Below, one piece after another: positions 35,716-44,517 of a stretch of DNA of 64,000 nt. Under the pieces are notes generated by a model. That model saw only the letters and a list, made by a program, of their open reading frames with translations. It was not told the DNA's origin and ran no database searches. Numbering within the stretch: the stretch's first letter is position 1; every line of letters starts with the position of its first letter. A program made the position numbers and the translations under genes. This stretch comes from Olleya namhaensis (GTDB lineage Bacteria > Bacteroidota > Bacteroidia > Flavobacteriales > Flavobacteriaceae): assembly GCF_900114005.1 (NCBI RefSeq), contig NZ_FORM01000004.1, forward strand, positions 186,001 through 250,000. The letters run 5' to 3'.

Positions 35716-35877
35716 AGGTGTTCTTTTTTTAGGGCTGCGTTTTGCTTTTTTTAGGCTCTCGTTTAGCATCCATTCAATTTGACCATTAGTGCTGCGGAAC
35801 TCATCCGCAGCCCATTTTTCTATGGCTTTCATCATGTCTTCATTTATACGTAATGCAAAAGCTTTTTTCTTAGCCAT
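35701..35877 (-). CDS. Arc-type ribbon-helix-helix DNA-binding protein
   Basis: 58-residue protein starting at ATG 35877-35875. 'KKKAFALRINEDMMKAIEKW' gives the beta-strand and first helix of an RHH/Arc fold, 'STNGQIEWMLNESLKKAKR' the second helix with the usual N-G/Q-I pattern, and a basic tail ends in D-T-N-D. It lies 44 bp downstream of the SPFH gene on the same strand and is probably co-transcribed. RHH dimers bind short palindromes, and one such palindrome lies just upstream of the SPFH start (36798-36818). Autoregulation of the pair is a reasonable inference, not a demonstration. Confidence 0.85.
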   Translation of the reverse strand: MAKKKAFALRINEDMMKAIEKWAADEFRSTNGQIEWMLNESLKKAKRSPKKRTPDTND

Positions 35878-35921
35878 TTATAGTATTAGTTAAAGTGTTG
35901 TGATTAATGCAAATGTATTGC

Positions 35922-36782
35922 TTATTGGTTTAAAGTCCCTGTATTTAATACTGGAGATGCATCTTTATCTCCACAAAGGATAACCATTAGGTTACTAACC
36001 ATGGCAGCTTTACGATCGTCATCTAACTCTACAATATTCTTTTTACCTAGTTCTTCTAAAGCCATTTCGACCATGCTTACAGCACCTTCTACAATTTTAT
36101 GACGTGCTGCAACTATAGCGGTTGCTTGCTGTCTTTTAAGCATTGCACTAGCTATTTCCTGTGCGTATGCTAAATATCCAATTCTTGCTTCTAATACTTC
36201 GATTCCTGCAATAGATAAACGTTCGTCAATTTCTTTTTCAAGCGCTTCACTAACTTCATTTACACTTGAGCGTAAGGTGATATCTTCAACATGACCTTCG
36301 TCTGCAAAATTATCATAAGGATACATACTAGCTAGTTTTCTTACGGCTGCATCGGTTTGTACTTTTACAAAGTTTTCGTAATTATCTACATCAAAAGATG
36401 CTTTGTAAGTATTAGTGACGCGCCATACTAAGATTGTACTAATCATAATTGGGTTTCCTAGCTTGTCGTTTACTTTTAAACGTTCGCTATCAAAATTACT
36501 AGCACGTAAAGAAATTGCTTTTTTATTGTATAAAGGATTCACCCAAAACAGACCATTAGATTTTATACTTCCAACGTACTTTCCGAATAAAAGTAATACT
36601 CTAGAGTTGTTAGGATTTACTAATACAAATCCTTTAAATAATATAATAGCAGCAACTAAACCAAATATGTATAACGGGTTTTTGGTTGTAATTATTAGGT
36701 AGATGCTAGTGACTATTAATGCAATAGTTATGGCTAGTATTAAATAGCCATTTAATGGTTTGATTTCTTTTTCTTGATTCAT
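35922..36782 (-). CDS. SPFH/band-7 domain membrane protein
   Basis: 286-residue protein with two N-terminal hydrophobic segments (about residues 12-30 and 35-55), then an SPFH domain: 'NNSRVLLLFGKYVGSIKSNG', 'FWVNPLY', 'IMISTILVWRV', 'LRSSVNEVSEALEKEIDERL' and 'GIEVLEARIGYLAYAQEIA'. The helical C-terminus ('MLKRQQATAIVAARHKIVEG') is a typical oligomerisation region. SPFH proteins scaffold membrane microdomains or proteases. The coupling to an RHH regulator gene is a recurring arrangement in this lineage as I remember it. Confidence 0.9.
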   Translation of the reverse strand: MNQEKEIKPLNGYLILAITIALIVTSIYLIITTKNPLYIFGLVAAIILFKGFVLVNPNNSRVLLLFGKYVGSIKSNGLFWVNPLYNKKAISLRASNFDSERLKVNDKLGNPIMISTILVWRVTNTYKASFDVDNYENFVKVQTDAAVRKLASMYPYDNFADEGHVEDITLRSSVNEVSEALEKEIDERLSIAGIEVLEARIGYLAYAQEIASAMLKRQQATAIVAARHKIVEGAVSMVEMALEELGKKNIVELDDDRKAAMVSNLMVILCGDKDASPVLNTGTLNQ

Positions 36783-36797
36783 AGTTGGTGATTTAGT

Positions 36798-36818
36798 ATG
36801 ATATTATTTTGATATCAT
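36798..36818. promoter_or_regulatory. Perfect palindrome upstream of the SPFH-RHH operon, candidate operator
   Basis: ATGATAT (36798-36804) and ATATCAT (36812-36818) form a perfect 7-bp inverted repeat with a 7-nt spacer. It lies 15 bp upstream of the SPFH start. Size and position suit an RHH dimer-of-dimers site, but the AT-rich composition makes chance possible. Confidence 0.45.
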
Positions 36819-36893
36819 AAAGATATATAAAATTTACATACGAATCCTATTTAATTTTAAAATAAAAACAAATGTTAGATTTAGAGCAAAAGA

Positions 36894-36930
36894 AAACAGC
36901 TACACTCTTTAGTTAAGAGTATAGCTGTTT
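36894..36930 (-). terminator. Intrinsic terminator of lptB
   Basis: Two 16-nt arms (36894-36909 and 36915-36930) around a 5-nt loop pair fully on the minus-strand RNA, with one G-U pair at the position that would be a C-A mismatch on the plus strand. The minus-strand transcript then runs into TTTTCTTTT. It lies 24 bp after the lptB stop. Confidence 0.85.
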
Positions 36931-36953
36931 GTGTTGTATTTATGAGATTAAAT

Positions 36954-37694
36954 TTAGTCTCTAATTTTTTTCTTACGTAGTTCAAAGTTTTGACCCAAGT
37001 ATACTTTACGTACCATTTCATCATTAGCAAGTTCTTCTGGTTCTCCTGCTTTAAGGATACTTCCTTCAAACATAAGATATGTACGGTCCGTAATAGCTAA
37101 CGTTTCTTGTACGTTGTGATCTGTAATTAATATACCAATGTTTTTTTTGGTTAACTGTGCTACAATACGTTGTATGTCCTCTACAGCAACAGGATCTACT
37201 CCTGCAAAGGGTTCGTCTAATAATATAAAACTAGGATTAGTGGCTAATGCACGTGCAATTTCTGTACGACGACGCTCTCCTCCTGATAATAAATCACCTC
37301 TACTTTTACGGATGTGACCTAAACTAAACTCCTCAATTAAAGACTCCATGCGGTGCAATTGTTCTTTTTTTGTAAGCTTAGTCATTTGTAACACGCTTAG
37401 AATATTATCTTCAATACTTAGTTTTCTAAACACAGATGCTTCTTGCGCTAAATATCCAATTCCGTTTTGAGCACGCTTGTACATTGGGTAATTAGTAATG
37501 TTGGTGTCGTCTAAGTAGATATTTCCAGCATTAGGTTTTACCAAACCAACCGTCATGTAAAACGACGTTGTTTTTCCAGCACCATTAGGACCTAAAAGCC
37601 CAACAATTTCACCTTGACTAACCTCAAGCGATACGTCTTTTACTACTTTACGTCCATTATAGGACTTCATTAAATGTTCGGCTCTAAGCTTCAT
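36954..37694 (-). CDS. lptB: LPS export ABC transporter ATPase LptB
   Basis: Cytoplasmic ATPase of the LptBFG complex that extracts lipopolysaccharide from the inner membrane. The 246-residue protein has Walker A 'GPNGAGKTT' (about residues 35-43), the Q-loop '[15 protein letters not shown]' typical of LptB, signature 'LSGGERRR', Walker B '[13 protein letters not shown]' and the H-loop 'ITDHNV'. It is preceded by a small AhpD-like gene, tatC and kdsD on the same strand, a conserved order in Bacteroidota. KdsD and LptB both serve LPS. Confidence 0.94.
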   Translation of the reverse strand: MKLRAEHLMKSYNGRKVVKDVSLEVSQGEIVGLLGPNGAGKTTSFYMTVGLVKPNAGNIYLDDTNITNYPMYKRAQNGIGYLAQEASVFRKLSIEDNILSVLQMTKLTKKEQLHRMESLIEEFSLGHIRKSRGDLLSGGERRRTEIARALATNPSFILLDEPFAGVDPVAVEDIQRIVAQLTKKNIGILITDHNVQETLAITDRTYLMFEGSILKAGEPEELANDEMVRKVYLGQNFELRKKKIRD

Positions 37695-37769
37695 TTGGTG
37701 TGTTTAATTGTGCTAAAAATAAGCATTTCAGTATAACTTGTAAAATAGGCGCTTTATTTTATATAAAGT

Positions 37770-38132
37770 TTAACCTTGCTTTGTTTCATCTTGAGCTTCT
37801 AAAGCCTCCCAATACTCATAAGCACGACGTAAGTGTGGTATAACAATAGTGCCACCAACTAAAGTTGCAATACTTAACGTTTCCATAACTTGCTCTTTAG
37901 ATAAACCATGGTTGTAACTAGACTCTAAATGGTATTTTATACAGTCATCACATCGTAATACTGTAGAGGCTACTAAACCTAATAACTCTTTAGTTTTAAC
38001 ATCCAAAGCGCCTTCAGAAAAAGCATTGGTGTCTAAATTAAAAATACGTTTGATTATTTTATTATTATCGCCTAGAATTTTATCATTCATTTTTTCGCGA
38101 TAGTCGTTAAATTCTTTAACTGGTTCTGACAT
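37770..38132 (-). CDS. Carboxymuconolactone decarboxylase/AhpD-like protein
   Basis: 120-residue protein of the CMD family. The redox motif C-x-x-C is present in 'VLRCDDCIKYHLESSYNHGL' with the following His as in AhpD-type proteins. 'VKTKELLGLVASTV' precedes it and 'METLSIATLVGGTIVIPHL' follows. It is therefore likely a thiol-disulfide/peroxide-related protein rather than a true decarboxylase. It overlaps the 3' end of tatC by 17 bp and is probably translated from the same message. Confidence 0.88.
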   Translation of the reverse strand: MSEPVKEFNDYREKMNDKILGDNNKIIKRIFNLDTNAFSEGALDVKTKELLGLVASTVLRCDDCIKYHLESSYNHGLSKEQVMETLSIATLVGGTIVIPHLRRAYEYWEALEAQDETKQG

Positions 38133-38958
38133 TTTTTTCTTTTTTATTTTCTTTTTTTTCTTTTTTCACTACAACTCTAGAGATATGAATACTTACTTCA
38201 TATAAGATTATTACAGGAATCGCTACAATAATTTGACTGGCTACATCTGGAGGTGTAATTACAGCCGACAAAATTAATACAATAACCAATGCAAATTTTC
38301 GGTATTTTTTTAAAAATTCAGGAGTAACCAAACCAACTTTTGTAAGAAAGTAGATTAATATAGGTAACTCAAATATTATTCCAGAAGCTAATACAGATGC
38401 TCTGATTAACCCGATATAAGACGAAATGTCAATCTCATTGGATACCTCTGCACTAACAGAATACGTCCCTAAAAAGTTAATAGATAGCGGTGTTATAATA
38501 TAATATCCAAAAAGGACACCCATAAAAAATAACAAGGACGATATAATAATAAATCCTGTTGATGTTCTTCTCTCTTTAGAGGTTAATCCCGGGCTGATAA
38601 ATTTCCATAATTGATAGATCACATAAGGGAAGGCTACAATAAAACCAGCATAAATGGACGTCCAGATATGTATGGAAAATTGCCCTGCCATTTCACGGTT
38701 TTGAATAATAAAGGGAAAGGAATCTGCACAAAAACTAATGTCTTCAATTCCAAAAAACTGAGACATTTCACACAAACCTTTGTAGGTTGGAAACGTCATT
38801 TTTTGAGGTGCAAATAAAACGCTGTCAAACATAAATGTTGGAAAGCAAAAGGCCACCATACCACAAAGCACAACAGCAGAAACGATTCTAATTAAATGCC
38901 ATCTTAAATCCTCAAGATGATCTAAGAAAGACATCTCGTTTACATTTTTTTTCGCCAT
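38116..38958 (-). CDS. tatC: Twin-arginine translocase subunit TatC
   Basis: Polytopic receptor of the Tat pathway exporting folded proteins. The 280-residue protein has the family start 'MSFLDHLEDLRWHLIRIVSA' with the critical L-E-x-L-R segment, 'SPGLTSKERR' in the first cytoplasmic loop, 'FELPILIYFLTKVGLVTPEF' and 'AVITPPDVASQIIVAIPVII'. Six spans are visible. An insertion of about 50 residues in the first periplasmic loop ('PQKMTFPTYKGLCEMSQFFG') is usual for Bacteroidota. Its start overlaps the kdsD stop by one base. No tatA is near. Confidence 0.95.
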   Translation of the reverse strand: MAKKNVNEMSFLDHLEDLRWHLIRIVSAVVLCGMVAFCFPTFMFDSVLFAPQKMTFPTYKGLCEMSQFFGIEDISFCADSFPFIIQNREMAGQFSIHIWTSIYAGFIVAFPYVIYQLWKFISPGLTSKERRTSTGFIIISSLLFFMGVLFGYYIITPLSINFLGTYSVSAEVSNEIDISSYIGLIRASVLASGIIFELPILIYFLTKVGLVTPEFLKKYRKFALVIVLILSAVITPPDVASQIIVAIPVIILYEVSIHISRVVVKKEKKENKKEKNVRTS

Positions 38959-39923
38959 TATAAAATACCTTCTCTAATTAAATCGTGGATATGTACCACA
39001 CCAGCGTATTTGCCTTCTTTTTCTACTAATATTTGAGAGATACCGTACGTTTCTAAAACCTCCATAGCATCAATAGCCATAGCATCTTCTTCGATACGTT
39101 TTGGGTTAGCACTCATAATATCTTTAGCAGTTAAATCTGTAAAATTATCTACTTTACTTAACATACGACGTAAGTCCCCGTCTGTAATAATGCCAACAAT
39201 AGCATTGTTTTCTGTAACAGCAGTAACACCTAACATTTTTTCGGAAATTTCAATAATCACCTGTTTAATATTGGTGTCTAAAGTAACTTCTGGTTTTTGG
39301 TTTACAGAAGAAATATCTTCAACTCTTAAATATAATTTTTTTCCTAAAGCACCACCTGGATGATACTTGGCAAAATCTTTACTTGAAAACCCTCTTAATT
39401 CTAATAAGCTTACCGCCAACGCATCACCTAAGACTAATTGTGCAGTTGTACTTGTTGTTGGGGCTAAATTATTTGGACACGCTTCTTTTTGTACAAAAGC
39501 ATTTAAGATATAGTCTGCTTGTTGTCCTAAAAACGAGTCTTTATTACCAGTAATGGCAATCATTTTGTTTTTAGCATTTTTAATTAATGGCACTAAGACT
39601 TTAATTTCTGGTGTGTTTCCACTTTTAGAAATACAGATTACCACATCATCTTGCAGTATCAATCCTAAATCGCCATGGATGGCATCCGCAGCATGCATAA
39701 ATACAGCAGGTGTACCGGTAGAATTTAAAGTTGCTACAATTTTTGTAGCTATAATAGCACTTTTACCAATACCTGTAATAATAACACGACCTTTAGAATT
39801 ATAGATTAATTCTACAGCGTCCGCAAAGTCGTTATCAATTAAAGTAGAGAGGTTTAGTATTGACTCCCCTTCTAATTTAATTGTTTCTTTTGCGCTACTA
39901 ATAATAGATGCTTTTGTTTTCAA
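38958..39923 (-). CDS. kdsD: D-arabinose-5-phosphate isomerase (KdsD/KpsF)
   Basis: Converts ribulose-5-P to arabinose-5-P for Kdo synthesis. The 321-residue length fits. The SIS domain (about residues 35-170) has 'GRVIITGIGKSAIIATKIVA', 'HAADAIHGDLG' and 'ICISKSGNTPEIKVLVPLI'; two CBS domains follow ('MLGVTAVTENNAIVGIITDG' and 'GISQILVEKEGKYAGVVHI'). The start is TTG at 39923-39921, with no in-frame ATG or GTG before the upstream stop. It is the first gene of the kdsD-tatC-AhpD-like-lptB run. Confidence 0.93.
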   Translation of the reverse strand: MKTKASIISSAKETIKLEGESILNLSTLIDNDFADAVELIYNSKGRVIITGIGKSAIIATKIVATLNSTGTPAVFMHAADAIHGDLGLILQDDVVICISKSGNTPEIKVLVPLIKNAKNKMIAITGNKDSFLGQQADYILNAFVQKEACPNNLAPTTSTTAQLVLGDALAVSLLELRGFSSKDFAKYHPGGALGKKLYLRVEDISSVNQKPEVTLDTNIKQVIIEISEKMLGVTAVTENNAIVGIITDGDLRRMLSKVDNFTDLTAKDIMSANPKRIEEDAMAIDAMEVLETYGISQILVEKEGKYAGVVHIHDLIREGIL

Positions 39924-40122
39924 TGTATTTAATTTTTTTGGTTTATAAAGATTTTACTATCTTTAGTTTTATTCTAAAAAAGCGACAAAGCTTTAATATA
40001 ATAATATTGGCAACAAATTTAGCGAAAAAATTGGGAGGGGAATTCAATTTTTAGCAACATTTTATTTGTTAGTCATATGTAAGTAAGTGTAAATAATTAA
40101 TTTAATACGTAAGTTATAACTA

Positions 40123-42315
40123 GTGAAAAGCGATTTGCATTCTGCATTAAAAAAATACTTTGGGTTTGACGAGTTTAAAGGACTTCAAGAACAGGTTATA
40201 CAAAGTATTACAAAACAAGAAAATACATTTGTGATAATGCCAACTGGTGGTGGTAAAAGTTTATGCTACCAATTGCCAGCGTTGATGCAAGAAGGGACTG
40301 CTATTGTAGTGTCTCCTTTAATTGCATTAATGAAAAATCAAGTAGATGCCATTCGTGGTATCTCTAATGAGCATGGTGTTGCACATGTATTAAATTCATC
40401 TTTAAACAAGACAGAAGTAAAACAAGTTAAAGAGGATATTACTAACGGTATTACAAAACTATTATATGTAGCACCAGAATCGCTGACCAAAGAGGAAAAC
40501 GTGGAGTTTTTACGCACTGTAAAAATCTCGTTTATGGCGGTAGATGAAGCGCATTGTATTAGTGAGTGGGGTCATGATTTTAGACCAGAGTACCGAAATT
40601 TAAGATCTATTATAAGACGTATAGGGGATAATATTCCTATTATTGGTTTAACAGCAACCGCAACACCTAAAGTGCAAGAGGATATCTTGAAAAACTTAGG
40701 GATGAATGATGCTAATACGTTTAAAGCTTCTTTTAATAGACCTAATTTATATTACGAAATACGTCCAAAAACGAAAACTGTAGATTCTGATATTATCCGT
40801 TTTGTAAAACAAAACGAAGGTAAGTCAGGGATTATTTATTGTTTGAGCAGAAAGCGCGTGGAAGAGTTAGCACAAGTATTGCAAGTTAATGGTATTAAAG
40901 CAGTACCGTATCATGCCGGATTGGATGCTAAAAAACGATCTAACCATCAAGATATGTTTTTGATGGAAGATATTGACGTTGTTGTCGCTACCATTGCTTT
41001 TGGGATGGGAATAGACAAGCCGGATGTACGTTTTGTAATTCACCATGACATACCTAAAAGTATTGAAAGTTATTACCAAGAAACAGGTCGTGCAGGACGT
41101 GATGGAGGAGAAGGACATTGTTTAGCGTATTATGCATATAAGGATATAGAAAAACTAGAAAAGTTTATGTCTGGTAAACCTGTAGCGGAGCAAGAGATTG
41201 GTCAAGCGTTACTGCAAGAGGTTGTCGCTTTCGCGGAAACTTCAATATCACGACGTAAATTTATATTGCATTATTTTGGAGAAATGTTTGACAACGCCAC
41301 TGGAGATGGTGGAGATATGGATGATAACATGCGTTTTCCAAAAGACAAACAAGAAGCACAAGACGATGTTAAATTGCTTTTAGAAATTGTTGATGCAACT
41401 AACGAAAAGTATAAAGCAAAAGAACTAGTAAATGTTATTACTGGAAAATCAAATGCTTTAATAGCATCACATAAAACAGATGCACAGCCCTTTTTTGGAA
41501 AAGGAAGTGCAAAAGATAAATCCTATTGGATGGCCTTAACACGCCAAATATTAGTGACAGCTATGCTTAAAAAAGATATCGAAACTTACGGTGTCATTAA
41601 GTTAACAGATAAGGGAAGAGCGTTTATTGACACCCCATTCTCTTTTATGATGACTAAAGATCATCAGTTTGGAGACGAAACCGATAATTCTATTATCACA
41701 GCACAAAGTGGTGCTGGTGCAGTTGTGGATGAGGCTTTAATGAAAATGCTAAAAGATTTAAGAAAATCTAATGCTAAAAAATTAGGTGTACCTCCTTTTG
41801 TAATATTTCAAGATCCTTCATTGGAGGATATGGCTTTAAAATATCCAATAACACTTGGCGAATTATCCAATGTACATGGTGTTGGAGAAGGGAAAGCTAA
41901 AAAGTACGGAAAAGATTTTGTTAGCTTAATTGCGCAATATGTGGAGGATAATGATATTATTAGACCCGATGATTTAGTTGTTAAATCTACAGGAAGTAAC
42001 TCTGCTCTTAAATTATATATCATCCAAAATGTGGACAGAAAGTTACCATTAACAGATATCTCTTCTGCAAAAGGAATGGAAATGCCTGCTTTTATTAAAG
42101 AAATGGAAGCTATTGTATTTTCGGGAACAAAACTAAATATCGATTATTGGATAAATGATATTTTAGATGAAGACCAACAGGAAGAAATTCATGACTACTT
42201 TATGGAGTCAGAAACAGATAAAATAGATGTGGCAATAGATGAGTTTGATGGCGACTATGATGACGAAGAATTACGTCTGTATCGTATCAAATTTATTAGC
42301 GAAGTCGCTAATTAA
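40123..42315 (+). CDS. recQ: ATP-dependent DNA helicase RecQ
   Basis: 3'-5' DNA helicase for recombination and replication repair. The 730-residue protein has motif I 'MPTGGGKSLCYQLPA' (about residues 40-54), DEAH 'MAVDEAHCISEWGHDFRPEY', 'GLTATATPKV', motif VI 'YYQETGRAGRDG', a winged-helix RQC region and an HRDC-like domain near residues 545-615 ('SLEDMALKYPITLGELSNVH'). The RecQ zinc cysteines are absent: after 'RRKFILHYFGE' comes an acidic stretch instead of the C-x-x-C-x-x-C block. An acidic tail closes the protein. The start is GTG 40123. Confidence 0.93.
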   Translation: MKSDLHSALKKYFGFDEFKGLQEQVIQSITKQENTFVIMPTGGGKSLCYQLPALMQEGTAIVVSPLIALMKNQVDAIRGISNEHGVAHVLNSSLNKTEVKQVKEDITNGITKLLYVAPESLTKEENVEFLRTVKISFMAVDEAHCISEWGHDFRPEYRNLRSIIRRIGDNIPIIGLTATATPKVQEDILKNLGMNDANTFKASFNRPNLYYEIRPKTKTVDSDIIRFVKQNEGKSGIIYCLSRKRVEELAQVLQVNGIKAVPYHAGLDAKKRSNHQDMFLMEDIDVVVATIAFGMGIDKPDVRFVIHHDIPKSIESYYQETGRAGRDGGEGHCLAYYAYKDIEKLEKFMSGKPVAEQEIGQALLQEVVAFAETSISRRKFILHYFGEMFDNATGDGGDMDDNMRFPKDKQEAQDDVKLLLEIVDATNEKYKAKELVNVITGKSNALIASHKTDAQPFFGKGSAKDKSYWMALTRQILVTAMLKKDIETYGVIKLTDKGRAFIDTPFSFMMTKDHQFGDETDNSIITAQSGAGAVVDEALMKMLKDLRKSNAKKLGVPPFVIFQDPSLEDMALKYPITLGELSNVHGVGEGKAKKYGKDFVSLIAQYVEDNDIIRPDDLVVKSTGSNSALKLYIIQNVDRKLPLTDISSAKGMEMPAFIKEMEAIVFSGTKLNIDYWINDILDEDQQEEIHDYFMESETDKIDVAIDEFDGDYDDEELRLYRIKFISEVAN

Positions 42316-42334
42316 TATTACACATTACAGTACT

Positions 42335-42377
42335 AAAAGAGGAAAACGACAGTTGCTACTGCTCGTTTTCCTCTTTT
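42335..42377. terminator. Strong bidirectional terminator between recQ and the convergent hypothetical gene
   Basis: Perfect 15-nt arms at 42335-42349 and 42363-42377; CAGT/ACTG extends the stem inward (42350-42353, 42358-42361), leaving one bulged C and a 4-nt loop. A- and T-runs at the ends give U-tracts in both directions. The stop codon of the minus-strand gene (42358-42356) lies inside it. Confidence 0.9.
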
Positions 42378-42805
42378 ATTTTTGCAATAGGTTTAAACAC
42401 AAACGTGTTCTTTTTTATATTTAACGTGATACTTTTTATAGTAGATCGTTTTATTTTTTCGACAGTATCTTTTTCAATTTCAAAATCAATACGTGTTGCA
42501 TTACCCTTAAAAATATCTACAGGATCAGATTCTATTTCGTCCATATCAGATTTTAAGCTCAAGTTATACCCTTCGCCATCTACTAACAATGTAGCACCAG
42601 TTTTGGTTTTAGTATTTAAGCGCCCAATAACGTACGTTTGTAAATAATAGTAACCACCAAGCTCATTATAACCAGCATAAATAACATTTTGATCAGATAC
42701 GCCAAGTGGGGCATCTTCACTATGTTTTAAAACGGTTTCGATATAATCAGCGTCTTCAGCTTGACTTGTCTTATTTCCTCCAAAAATTTTACTAAATACA
42801 CCCAT
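42356..42805 (-). CDS. Conserved hypothetical protein
   Basis: 149 residues, no signal peptide or membrane span. I do not recognise a named domain. The N-terminus 'MGVFSKIFGGNKTSQAEDAD' is a linker-like leader. The core 'NVIYAGYNELGGYYYLQTYV' and 'LLVDGEGYNLSLKSDMDEIE' reads as mixed beta strands, ending in a basic, Lys-rich strand and 'KIKEENEQ'. Proteins of this look occur in Flavobacteriaceae near recQ, from memory. It converges on recQ with a shared terminator. Function unknown. Confidence 0.7.
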   Translation of the reverse strand: MGVFSKIFGGNKTSQAEDADYIETVLKHSEDAPLGVSDQNVIYAGYNELGGYYYLQTYVIGRLNTKTKTGATLLVDGEGYNLSLKSDMDEIESDPVDIFKGNATRIDFEIEKDTVEKIKRSTIKSITLNIKKNTFVFKPIAKIKEENEQ

Positions 42806-42903
42806 AGTTTATTTTAATCTGTGTCAAATCTAATAAAATTTAAGAGAATAGGATTCGCTTAAAAAAAATGATATCAGATAACACATACCTTTTAACTTCT
42901 TTA

Positions 42904-42911
42904 TATCTTTG
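42904..42911 (+). promoter_or_regulatory. -7 box of the cyclophilin-FKBP gene
   Basis: TATCTTTG matches TAnnTTTG exactly. No clear TTG is seen 19-20 nt upstream. Transcription would begin near 42917, after a possible ATG at 42868, which supports the ATG at 42934 as the true start. Confidence 0.6.
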
Positions 42912-42933
42912 CAGTTCATTAAAAAACAATGTA

Positions 42934-43866
42934 ATGCAAGACGGTTTATACGCAAAATTTAATACGAATAAAGGCGAGATTTTAGTCGCTTTAGAATTTG
43001 AAAAAACGCCTGGAACAGTTGGTAACTTTGTTGCTTTAGCAGAAGGGAATATGGAAAATAAGGTTAAGCCTCAAGGTACACCTTACTACGATGGATTAAA
43101 GTTTCATAGAGTTATAGATAATTTTATGATCCAAGGAGGATGTCCTCAAGGTTCTGGAACAGGAGATCCAGGGTATAAATTTGATGACGAATTTCATCCT
43201 GAATTAAAACATAGTGGGCCTGGAATATTAAGTATGGCCAATTCTGGACCAGGAACAAACGGAAGTCAATTTTTTATTACACATATTGCTACAGATTGGT
43301 TAGACGGTAATCATACTGTATTTGGTAATGTAGTAAAAGGACAAGATATAGTAGACGCTATCGCTCAAGGAGATCAAATTGATACTTTAGAGATTGTTAG
43401 AGTTGGTGCTGCTGCAGAAAGTTTTAATGCTATTGAAGCATTTAGAACATTTGAAGGAGCAAGAGAAAAGCGTATTGCTGCGGAACGTGAAGAAAAGCGA
43501 GCTGAGTTAGATAAATTAGCGGCAGGTTTTGAAGAAACTGAAAGTGGTTTACGTTACCAAATCATCCAAAAAGGAGCTGGTAAAAAAGCAGAAAAAGGAA
43601 ACCAAGTATCTGTGCACTATAAAGGACAATTAGCAGACGGAACTGTATTTGATAGTTCTTACAAACGTAACCAACCTTTAGATTTTCAAGTAGGAGTAGG
43701 TCAAGTTATTTCTGGTTGGGATGAAGGGATTCAATTATTAAACGTAGGTGATAAGGCGCGTTTTGTAATACCTTCAGACTTAGGATATGGAGCAAGAGGT
43801 GCAGGAGGAGCAATTCCACCTAACGCCGTACTTGTATTTGATGTAGAGCTTGTTGACGTTAAATAA
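42934..43866 (+). CDS. Peptidyl-prolyl isomerase, cyclophilin-FKBP fusion
   Basis: Protein-folding enzyme with two unrelated isomerase domains. Residues about 1-150 are a cyclophilin: 'MQDGLYAKFNTNKGEI', 'LKFHRVIDNFMIQGGCPQGS', 'NGSQFFITH' and 'HTVFGNVV'. A charged helical linker follows (about 160-195, 'EKRIAAEREEKRAELDKLAA'). Residues about 200-310 are an FKBP domain: 'VHYKGQLADGTVFDSSY', 'GWDEGIQLLNVGDKARFVIP' and 'GGAIPPNAVLVFDVELV'. No signal peptide is seen, so it is cytoplasmic. I start at ATG 42934 because the -7 box lies at 42904-42911; an in-frame ATG at 42868 would lie upstream of it. This fusion is common in Flavobacteriaceae. Confidence 0.92.
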   Translation: MQDGLYAKFNTNKGEILVALEFEKTPGTVGNFVALAEGNMENKVKPQGTPYYDGLKFHRVIDNFMIQGGCPQGSGTGDPGYKFDDEFHPELKHSGPGILSMANSGPGTNGSQFFITHIATDWLDGNHTVFGNVVKGQDIVDAIAQGDQIDTLEIVRVGAAAESFNAIEAFRTFEGAREKRIAAEREEKRAELDKLAAGFEETESGLRYQIIQKGAGKKAEKGNQVSVHYKGQLADGTVFDSSYKRNQPLDFQVGVGQVISGWDEGIQLLNVGDKARFVIPSDLGYGARGAGGAIPPNAVLVFDVELVDVK

Positions 43867-43920
43867 TAATATTACTGTATAATATTTAGCACGTTTAAAT
43901 ACTATATTAAAACACTAATA

Positions 43921-43957
43921 AAACCTTAAAAGAGTCAAATCTTTTGAGGTTTTTTTA
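43921..43957 (+). terminator. Intrinsic terminator after the cyclophilin-FKBP gene
   Basis: 13-bp stem (43921-43933 with 43940-43952, one G-U) around a 6-nt loop, ending in a T-run to 43957. Confidence 0.88.
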
Positions 43958-43971
43958 TTTACTTTTACCTC

Positions 43972-44514
43972 ATGACAGACCTGCAACTAGAAACATTAAA
44001 ATACCCTATTGGTACATTTGATTGTCCATCAACTATTACAAAAGCCATGACAGAGGCTTGGATTTCTATTTTAGAACATTTTCCTAATAGATTAGAGCAA
44101 TTAGTATCTGATTTATCGGATAAGCAATTAGATACACCATATCGTGTTAATGGTTGGACGGTTAGGCAGGTGGTACATCATGTTGCGGATAGTCATCATC
44201 ATAGTTATATCCGTTTTAAATGGGCTATGACGGAAGATAATCCTGTGATTAAAGCATATAACGAAAACACATGGGCTGCACAGCATGATTACAATCAGCC
44301 TATCGAATTGTCATTATTACACATCAAAGCGGTACATGCTAAGTTGGTACATTATGTTAAAGGATTAAGTATAGAGCAGTTACAACGTACCTTTATACAT
44401 CCTGAAAGTAATGAAACGGTTGCTTTAACTAAAAACTTAGGGATTTATGCATGGCATAGTAATCACCATTATGCGCATATACAAGAACTGATTAAACGCG
44501 AAGGTTGGATGTAA
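43972..44514 (+). CDS. DinB-superfamily protein, YfiT-type (putative bacillithiol-dependent metal hydrolase/transferase)
   Basis: 180-residue four-helix protein. 'YPIGTFDCP' and 'PYRVNGWTVRQVVHHVADSH' (first metal His) with 'SNHHYAHIQELIKREGW' at the end (paired His) mark the YfiT branch of the DinB superfamily, annotated as putative bacillithiol S-transferases. The three conserved histidines needed for metal are visible. A TACTTTTA element 4 nt before the ATG may be its -7 box, which would make the message leaderless. It converges on an OsmC gene with a 3-bp gap. Confidence 0.87.
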   Translation: MTDLQLETLKYPIGTFDCPSTITKAMTEAWISILEHFPNRLEQLVSDLSDKQLDTPYRVNGWTVRQVVHHVADSHHHSYIRFKWAMTEDNPVIKAYNENTWAAQHDYNQPIELSLLHIKAVHAKLVHYVKGLSIEQLQRTFIHPESNETVALTKNLGIYAWHSNHHYAHIQELIKREGWM

Positions 44515-44517
44515 CCG

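Noticed and set aside
42868-42933. Upstream ATG of the cyclophilin-FKBP gene
   Set aside because: The -7 promoter box lies downstream of it, so it is probably not transcribed; the extra residues do not resemble the cyclophilin start.
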